A stretch of DNA of 10,311 bases, from contig JBBABD010000027.1 of NCBI GenBank assembly GCA_041657845.1, positions 1 through 10,311 on the forward strand. Direction: 5' to 3'. A program made the translations under genes and the position numbers. The notes under the pieces were generated by a model. It was not told the DNA's origin. It saw only the letters and a list, made by a program, of their open reading frames with translations, and searched no databases. This document shows positions 6,465 to 10,311 of this stretch, one piece after another (the stretch's first letter is position 1; each line of letters begins with the position of its first letter). The DNA is from Parcubacteria group bacterium. GTDB taxonomy: Bacteria; Patescibacteriota; Minisyncoccia; Moranbacterales; JAKLHP01.

Positions 6465-7916
6465 TCAAATATCGTCAATGTTATCTTCCTCATCGTCGTC
6501 GCCAATGACTTCGACTGTCGGTCTTTTTTCTTCCGCAAATGTCAAACTCCCTGCATCAATAACATCTGGACTGGTAGAACCCAACCTTGTCAGTTGCGCT
6601 CTTGCTCTTTTCATCATATCGTCTTTCGGCTCAATTTTAAATCTGCTTCCGCTATCTACTTTCCATTTTATTTCGTAAAGGACTAGCCAATGTTCTGCCT
6701 CCTCTAATTTTCCACCTTGCAAAATCCACTGCCTAAAATTGAAAAATAGCTCACTTCGCAAATTACTCCACCTGTTCTTATCACTGGCGCTCTCTCCAAG
6801 CCCCACAGCGACCACTGGTATGCTCAACTCTACGCATCTGTCCGTAACGCCCCCACCAACTCCCGTGTCGTCTATGAAGCTCACATCAGCCTCAGCATCT
6901 TTTATTTCTCGCACGTTTGTCATTGTGTCATTGCTCTTGTTTTTTCCGTGAAGCCACATATATTTATCGTCCCTGCCAACATAGGCATTGTAATTTCCAC
7001 CTCGCCCAATATCCGCTCCCAGTCTAAACCTGCCATATAAAAAGTCCGGAAGAATTTTTACCATTGCCTTTCTGATCTGCGGAAGTGTCAATAATCTTCT
7101 GTATCCTTTTTCGTCAATTTCATTCGGCGCTGGAAATTTGCATTCGTATAAAACATCGAACATCGGCTTTCCTATTGCCTCGTCAATAAATTCCTGAGTG
7201 TAGCGCCCCTCTCTTAATGCTTGTTGGTAGTCAATAAAAATTTGCAAATAAAATGGATTGTATGTCGATTTGTAAAAATGCTCGTATGGCGGATTGCTGT
7301 AAAAAGGATTCCCGATTTTAATATAACAAGCCAGTATTCCTTTTCCTGAAATCATACGGAATATTGTCGCTTCTATTTCGTCCGGAATTAAACAAGCCTC
7401 ATCTATTATTACAATGTCTGCGCCCTCGCCCATTGCGCTCTCAATTCCTTTCTTTGAATTTCCTGCCTGAGCTGACACTGTGTAAATTCCCCCGTTATTT
7501 CTTAAAATAATTCTGTCCTTGCTTTCCTCTTGTCGCAGTCTTTCCAGTTTCGTATTCGCTTCCAGTTCTTTATAAAAAAGAGGACTATCCCCAAGATGTT
7601 CCAAATAATATCGCATTATCAATTTTGTTTTCGGATTTGTCGGCGCCAATACCGCCACTCTCTTTCCTTGTAAACAAGTTATGACTATACAAGCCAGTGC
7701 TACTGTCAATGATTTTCCATACTGAGTGCAACTAACAATGTTTATTCTATTCCAAGGTCTAAAACATATTGCATAAAATATTTCCAGTTGACCCTCCGTC
7801 AACGCCTCGCTTCCTTTCTTTCCGTCAACCGTAAATAAATCAGCTAGTTTTTTTGCCCTTGCTAGTTCCTCGTTTTGGATTTTTAATTCTGTTAGCAATT
7901 CGTGTAGTGTTTCCAT
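6465..7916 (-). CDS. terL: Terminase large subunit (ATPase-nuclease packaging motor)
   Basis: This protein pumps DNA into the prohead and cuts concatemers. From ATG at 7914-7916 it is 483 residues. The ATPase half has a Walker A-like loop SCTQYGKSLT (62-71, K68), the following strand KRVAVLAPTNPKT, and Walker B IVIIDEA (168-174; D172, E173). The C-terminal RNase H-like nuclease shows three acidic motifs: GADIGRGGNYN (D302), FIDDTGVGGGVTDRC (D349/D350), and TSPDVIDAGSLTFAEE (D451, D454). RWSNLRSELFFNFRQWI (383-399) is the usual helix between motifs two and three. The acidic C-terminus (GDDDEEDNIDDI) may contact the portal. A TTG at 7923-7925 could add three residues, but ATG is preferred. The start lies inside the small terminase gene, a 77-base overlap implying coupled translation. 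Confidence 0.96.
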   Translation of the reverse strand: METLHELLTELKIQNEELARAKKLADLFTVDGKKGSEALTEGQLEIFYAICFRPWNRINIVSCTQYGKSLTVALACIVITCLQGKRVAVLAPTNPKTKLIMRYYLEHLGDSPLFYKELEANTKLERLRQEESKDRIILRNNGGIYTVSAQAGNSKKGIESAMGEGADIVIIDEACLIPDEIEATIFRMISGKGILACYIKIGNPFYSNPPYEHFYKSTYNPFYLQIFIDYQQALREGRYTQEFIDEAIGKPMFDVLYECKFPAPNEIDEKGYRRLLTLPQIRKAMVKILPDFLYGRFRLGADIGRGGNYNAYVGRDDKYMWLHGKNKSNDTMTNVREIKDAEADVSFIDDTGVGGGVTDRCVELSIPVVAVGLGESASDKNRWSNLRSELFFNFRQWILQGGKLEEAEHWLVLYEIKWKVDSGSRFKIEPKDDMMKRARAQLTRLGSTSPDVIDAGSLTFAEEKRPTVEVIGDDDEEDNIDDI

Positions 7917-8379
7917 TGTCTTCAAAAATACTATTTACTTTTTCCTCAAGCTCTTGCATCATTCTGTCGTCTTTAATATCTACGGGTTGTGTTGCTCTTC
8001 CAAGTGTTCTATCAAGAATTTCCTTTGACGCTCCGAGCCTTACATTTCCCTGATAAACTTTGTTCAATAAATTTACTTGCGTCATAGCAGCACTGCTTGT
8101 TGCATTTTCCAAAATACGCTTTCCCTCTTCCAAACTTTCCTCCGCAGCCAATTCGTAATAAGCGTTGTAGTGTTCATTCAATCTCCCGTCTTTGTAAATA
8201 AGCTGTCTTAAAACAACATCACTAAATTTTTTTCCTCTAAAACCTTTTCTCAATCTGTCTGCAATTTCTTCGTATTTGTAGCCAAGAGTTTTTAATTTTA
8301 TAAATTCAATTTCCCAAAGTTTCAAACCTTTGCTAATTTCCTCCCAGCGTTCTTTTTTGTTATTTTTCGTTGTACTCAT
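7840..8379 (-). CDS. terS: Terminase small subunit (DNA recognition)
   Basis: This is the probable oligomeric DNA-recognition component of the packaging motor. It has 179 residues, normal for the family. Residues 20-65 hold a helix-turn-helix-like segment (IEFIKLKTLGYKYEEIADRL). A helical oligomerisation region follows (70-130) with the typical small-terminase pattern TQVNLLNKVYQGNVRLGASK, then ILDRTLGRATQPVDI (121-135). Residues 136-153 are an acidic helix, and 155-179 form a very basic tail (RIKNPKRGTSKGKKTS). The tail is encoded exactly in the stretch overlapping the large terminase start. The assignment rests on this pattern plus its position directly before terL. ATG at 8377-8379 is four bases after the glycosyltransferase stop; the leader ATTTATTTTAAAAAT lacks a Shine-Dalgarno sequence. 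Confidence 0.88.
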   Translation of the reverse strand: MSTTKNNKKERWEEISKGLKLWEIEFIKLKTLGYKYEEIADRLRKGFRGKKFSDVVLRQLIYKDGRLNEHYNAYYELAAEESLEEGKRILENATSSAAMTQVNLLNKVYQGNVRLGASKEILDRTLGRATQPVDIKDDRMMQELEEKVNSIFEDNGNTTRIANRIKNPKRGTSKGKKTS

Positions 8380-8383
8380 ATTT

Positions 8384-9463
8384 TTAAAATAAATATTGTT
8401 TTTCTATCTTTTTTAAATCAATGTATTTGTTTATAAAAGCATACGCATTTTTTGCAATAGCCAGTCTTTCCTTTTCGTGTTCACTATAATATTTAATCTT
8501 TTTAGCCAAATCAATTATGTTTCCTCTTTCTGCAACTATAACACATTCTTTTGGAATTTTGCTATTTTTTATCATAGTGTCCCAAACAATAGCAACGCAA
8601 CCAAAATACATTCCCTCTAGTGTAGTCCGATTAAAATGACCGTAATACTTTTCGCTTAATCCCGTTAGGTCAAACGACATCTTTGCCCTCTTTAATATTT
8701 TTGGGATATCGTCATACCCAACAAATCCCATAATGTCAACGCAACCATTTCCTTTTTTATTTGAAACAAAATCATTCCGTATAAATTCTTTTACATCTTT
8801 CCTTTTTGAAAAATTGTAATACTCTCTTCCAACTCCATAAAACTCATAATTGTATTCTTGCAGTCTAGTCGCTTCCAAGGCGTGTTTTATTCCTTTCCAA
8901 CCCCTCCATTGATTTGTCCAAACTATCAAATTTTCTTTTTCATCTTCATTCAATCCCCTGTCTTTGAAATAAAAAGGTTGTAATAATTCTTCTGCTTTTA
9001 TTTTTTTCTTTTCTAGTAGGAATTTTCTTATAGTTCCATTGTTTGCAATAAATTTATCAACATAGGGAATCATATCGTCAAATTCTCTGTAATAATCGTT
9101 CCAATAAATATCGCTTACTGTAACTATTTTTTTAGGCTTCGTCCTATACAATAATCTCCATAAGTTGTTTTCTGATCCGTGCGGACAAGGGTGTGTGAAT
9201 ATAATATAATCATACCCGTCCAATATTCTCATTGTTTCCTTTATCTTGTCGACGTGTATGCTCAATTCTCCACATTCTATTTTAAAATTCTTTCCCTTGC
9301 CTATTATTTTTGGCTCTTTAATTTTGAAATTCTTTTTTGCATCAAAAATTTTGAAAGTGTGGCAAGTATGCCCTAGTCCTTTCAATAAATTGTTAGTGGA
9401 ACAAGCCCTTGTAGCTATTCCGCCTATCTGGCTCAAATTGAAAACTACTATTGCAATTTTCAT
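8384..9463 (-). CDS. GT-B fold glycosyltransferase (GT4/GT1-like)
   Basis: This is a probable cytoplasmic retaining glycosyltransferase of 359 residues, a usual length. The N-terminal Rossmann domain starts MKIAIVVFNLSQIGGIATRA, with the glycine-rich acceptor loop, and continues with a 'L-L-K-G-L-G-H' helix. The C-terminal donor domain starts near NLIVWTNQWRGWKGIKHALE (183-202), contains a predicted DIMGFVGYDDIPKILKRAKM segment, and has the donor-binding region GHFNRTTLEGMYFGCVAIV with the conserved Glu. The start codon overlaps the methyltransferase stop (ATGA). An AGGA five bases before it makes this one of the few starts with a Shine-Dalgarno-like element. The gene looks AT-richer than the head genes: positions 8761-8820 have 13 G/C of 60 against 23 of 60 at 2521-2580, hinting at separate acquisition. 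Donor and acceptor are unknown. Confidence 0.85.
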   Translation of the reverse strand: MKIAIVVFNLSQIGGIATRACSTNNLLKGLGHTCHTFKIFDAKKNFKIKEPKIIGKGKNFKIECGELSIHVDKIKETMRILDGYDYIIFTHPCPHGSENNLWRLLYRTKPKKIVTVSDIYWNDYYREFDDMIPYVDKFIANNGTIRKFLLEKKKIKAEELLQPFYFKDRGLNEDEKENLIVWTNQWRGWKGIKHALEATRLQEYNYEFYGVGREYYNFSKRKDVKEFIRNDFVSNKKGNGCVDIMGFVGYDDIPKILKRAKMSFDLTGLSEKYYGHFNRTTLEGMYFGCVAIVWDTMIKNSKIPKECVIVAERGNIIDLAKKIKYYSEHEKERLAIAKNAYAFINKYIDLKKIEKQYLF

Positions 9464-10221
9464 AATTTCCTAAAAGCAGCAAAGGATTTTTTCTCATATT
9501 CTATCTTGATATTGCTAATCCCGTGCTTACCTCTGTCAATCATTATTTGTGATACTAATTCCACCATTCCCTCGTATTGTTTGTGTTCGGGAGAATGTGA
9601 ATATCCAGCGCTCCAATCTTCGATTATGTACCAGCCTCCACTCTTGACGTATTTCCACAAAGCGCTGAATGTATTTAGTGTCAAATCTTTCCTATGGCTT
9701 CCGTCGTCAATGATAATGTCGAACTCTCCAAATTCTTTTCCAATTTCCTGCATAGTAGCTACTTCTTTTTGGTCAACCTCTCTGAATGTAATTCTTTCCT
9801 TTTCCGCCAAATCTTCCGCTTCCTCTGTAAAATGAATATCCGCTCCCACAATTTTTCCTTTTGGAAAAAACTTTTGCGCCCACTCGATTGATCCGCCTTT
9901 CAAAACTCCCACCTCCAAATACTTAATTTCCTTATCCCTCAAATCTGCAAACATTTCTTCGTAGCGCTTTAATAGTCCGCCCTCCAATTTGTCCGTCCAA
10001 TGTTTTAGTTCCATAGTTTTTTTTAAATGTTTAATTTTTATTCTCCTTGCTATTTCTTTTTCAAATTCCTCAATATTATCGCAATAATAATCAAATATTT
10101 CAACCTTGCTATACTCCCTGTGCCAAATGAATGTGAGCATATCCTTTTCCTCTTCTATAAAAATCCCCAAAAATGATCTGCCCGGAGCAACCTCTATTTT
10201 TATTTTTCTATCGAGTTTCAT
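9460..10221 (-). CDS. SAM-dependent methyltransferase, sugar O-methyltransferase type
   Basis: This is a class I methyltransferase of 253 residues. Residues 100-130 hold the SAM-binding motif: KYLEVGVLKGGSIEWA followed by KIVGADIH, whose Asp would contact the ribose. DIIIDDGSH (168-176) and GGWYIIEDWSAGY (195-207) match the pattern of the macrolide-sugar O-methyltransferases (MycE/TylE type) and related CmcI-like enzymes, in which these acidic residues bind a divalent metal. A sugar hydroxyl on a glycan made by the neighbouring glycosyltransferases is therefore a plausible substrate (inference). Residues 1-66 precede the recognisable domain and form a separate beta-rich segment. An internal ATG at codon 70 (10012-10014) is preceded by an AT-rich run like the leaders of neighbouring genes. 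The start overlaps the upstream stop by ATGA and the end overlaps the glycosyltransferase by ATGA, so the three are coupled. Confidence 0.85.
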   Translation of the reverse strand: MKLDRKIKIEVAPGRSFLGIFIEEEKDMLTFIWHREYSKVEIFDYYCDNIEEFEKEIARRIKIKHLKKTMELKHWTDKLEGGLLKRYEEMFADLRDKEIKYLEVGVLKGGSIEWAQKFFPKGKIVGADIHFTEEAEDLAEKERITFREVDQKEVATMQEIGKEFGEFDIIIDDGSHRKDLTLNTFSALWKYVKSGGWYIIEDWSAGYSHSPEHKQYEGMVELVSQIMIDRGKHGISNIKIEYEKKSFAAFRKL

Positions 10222-10311
10222 TTTATTAATTTGAAAAACAAAATCACTATACGTTTTAATCCCGTGTCAACTTCTAATGCTTTTTGCAAATCCTCCAAAG
10301 CCTCAACGCAT
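10218..10311 (-). CDS. C-terminal fragment of an upstream gene, partial
   Basis: An open frame enters from the right edge and ends in TGA at 10218-10220, overlapping the ATG of the methyltransferase by ATGA. The visible 30 residues contain VEALEDLQKALEVDTG, which resembles one helix of a tetratricopeptide-type repeat, then a hydrophobic/basic end (RIVILFFKLIK). Tetratricopeptide tails are common on family 2 glycosyltransferases, and this operon is rich in such enzymes. With so little sequence this remains a guess. The gene is taken as real because of the exact stop/start coupling and sensible composition. Confidence 0.5.
   Translation of the reverse strand, partial: CVEALEDLQKALEVDTGLKRIVILFFKLIK

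Noticed and set aside
7917..7925. TTG start for the large terminase, three codons before the ATG
   Set aside because: The ATG at 7914-7916 is the stronger codon, and no ribosome-binding sequence favours the TTG.
9460..10221. Methyltransferase as a DNA-modification enzyme
   Set aside because: It lacks the DPPY/NPPY or PC motifs of DNA methyltransferases; the DDGSH and IEDW signatures point to a small-molecule or sugar O-methyltransferase.
1..10311. tRNA genes, CRISPR arrays, insertion sequences, attachment sites, stop-codon reassignment
   Set aside because: No cloverleaf, spaced repeats, transposase motifs or long terminal repeats were seen, and TAA, TAG and TGA all end intact genes.

Overview
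The window is part of a tailed-phage (Caudoviricetes) genome or prophage. Every gene lies on the minus strand, so transcription runs from 10311 towards 1. Reading that way, the core is a textbook HK97-type packaging and head-assembly block: small terminase, large terminase, portal fused to a MuF domain, prohead protease with a scaffold-like tail, and major capsid protein. Tail genes are absent and would be expected beyond position 1. No integrase, repressor, tRNA, CRISPR array or insertion sequence is visible. The standard stop assignment holds: TAA, TAG and TGA all end genes.

The block is flanked and interrupted by sugar-modification genes. Upstream of the terminase lie the tail of an unidentified gene (10218-10311), a SAM-dependent methyltransferase of the sugar O-methyltransferase type (9460-10221) and a GT-B glycosyltransferase (8384-9463). 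These three are chained by 4-base ATGA overlaps. Directly after the capsid gene sits a 452-residue protein (726-2084) with two GT-A glycosyltransferase domains and a small C-terminal module. The next gene (450-707) encodes the same module as its N-terminal half: 12 of 30 residues are identical without gaps. This pairing is the most original thing in the window and suggests an enzyme docked to, or derived from, a virion component. Two small genes follow (196-378 and 1-191, the latter cut by the window edge).

The host is not identifiable with certainty. The DNA is AT-rich, and nearly all genes start after an AT-rich leader without a Shine-Dalgarno sequence. This is typical of Bacteroidota and of some other SD-poor lineages such as certain Patescibacteria. 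Gene spacing is tight: the largest gaps are about 60-71 bases, and two of them hold GC-rich hairpins (2098-2123 and 409-441). No non-coding stretch exceeds 300 bases.

Functionally, TerS and TerL package DNA through the portal into a capsid built from the major capsid protein and matured by the protease. The two glycosyltransferases and the methyltransferase probably build and cap a glycan, either on the virion or on a host surface structure. The sequence alone cannot decide which.
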